A stretch of 6,068 bases of DNA from Microcoleaceae cyanobacterium UBA11344 (lineage in GTDB: Bacteria > Cyanobacteriota > Cyanobacteriia > Cyanobacteriales > Microcoleaceae): the NCBI GenBank assembly GCA_003483675.1, contig DMYK01000210.1:1-6068 (forward strand), given 5' to 3'. A model generated the notes under the pieces. That model ran no database searches, had not been told where the DNA came from, and saw only the letters and a list, made by a program, of their open reading frames with translations. Every line of letters starts with the position of its first letter. Position 1 is the first letter of the stretch. Below are positions 6,008 to 6,068 of this stretch, one piece after another. Both the position numbers and the translations under genes were made by a program.

Positions 6008-6068
6008 TCAAGCAAGTCGTTCTGACCAGCCTAAGCCTTCACTGGCTACGTTTTTTGAGTCACCCTGA
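6008..6068 (-). CDS. C-terminal fragment of an ORF cut by the window edge, possibly TnpB
   Basis: On the minus strand only one frame is open from the window edge to a stop: QGDSKNVASEGLGWSERLA, then TGA at 6010-6008. The 19 residues are too few to identify a family. The position just before the GC hairpin suggests the tail of a TnpB (OrfB) protein, whose C-terminal tails are poorly conserved. It could also be chance open sequence. Confidence 0.3.
   Translation of the reverse strand, partial: QGDSKNVASEGLGWSERLA

Larger units (their letters stand above)
5961..6068 (-). mobile_element. Probable right end of an IS200/IS605-like (TnpB) element
   Basis: Read on the minus strand, the window enters an open frame that ends in TGA (6010-6008), followed closely by a strong GC hairpin (5974-5994), and then by TCAA at 5964-5961. 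A GC-rich imperfect palindrome just after tnpB and shortly before a TCAA-type end is the usual architecture of the right end of IS200/IS605 elements. The CCCCGCCCTTAAGGG type of hairpin is, as I recall, frequent at such cyanobacterial element ends. The putative end lies 85 bases after the trpA stop, with tnpB convergent to trpA. Most of the element would lie outside the window, so the call is tentative. Confidence 0.45.

Overview
The window looks cyanobacterial, most likely a filamentous Oscillatoriales-type genome such as Microcoleus, Oscillatoria or Phormidium; the genus is an inference. It carries six perfect HIP1 octamers (GCGATCGC at 1483, 2194, 3019, 3997, 4077 and 5350), about one per kb. 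It also encodes NdhL, a subunit of the cyanobacterial/plastid NDH-1 complex, and has heptanucleotide tandem repeats of the kind known in filamentous cyanobacteria.

Layout, left to right. (1) Positions 1-2028, plus strand: the 3' three quarters of an MmeI-like (type IIL) restriction-modification protein, cut by the window edge. (2) 2218-3993, plus: a two-TM, HAMP-containing sensor histidine kinase with a strong Shine-Dalgarno and no partner response regulator in view. (3) 4009-4041: a perfect 33-nt palindrome between the kinase gene and a convergent tRNA-Leu(UAA) gene (4104-4188, minus). The tRNA gene lacks the group I intron often found in this gene in cyanobacteria. (4) 4400-5875, plus: ndhL, then a DUF3007-type small membrane protein starting on the base after the ndhL stop, then trpA (tryptophan synthase alpha). 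(5) 5961-6068: probably the end of an IS200/IS605-like (TnpB) element entering from the right on the minus strand.

The most unusual stretch is the 156-bp gap between the DUF3007 gene and trpA. From 4924 to 5077 it is exactly 22 x 7 bases, with two different heptamer families in one uninterrupted 7-base register. The trpA start codon falls on the next register position. The second array also creates four consecutive five-codon mini-ORFs, each joined to the next by a TAATG stop/start overlap, the last overlapping the trpA ATG. No Shine-Dalgarno is visible before trpA.

Functionally the window is a mosaic: a defence gene, a signalling gene, a tRNA, a photosynthetic electron-transport/tryptophan gene group, and a mobile-element edge. 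I do not see a convincing new multi-gene system. The repeat-built trpA leader is the observation most worth following up.
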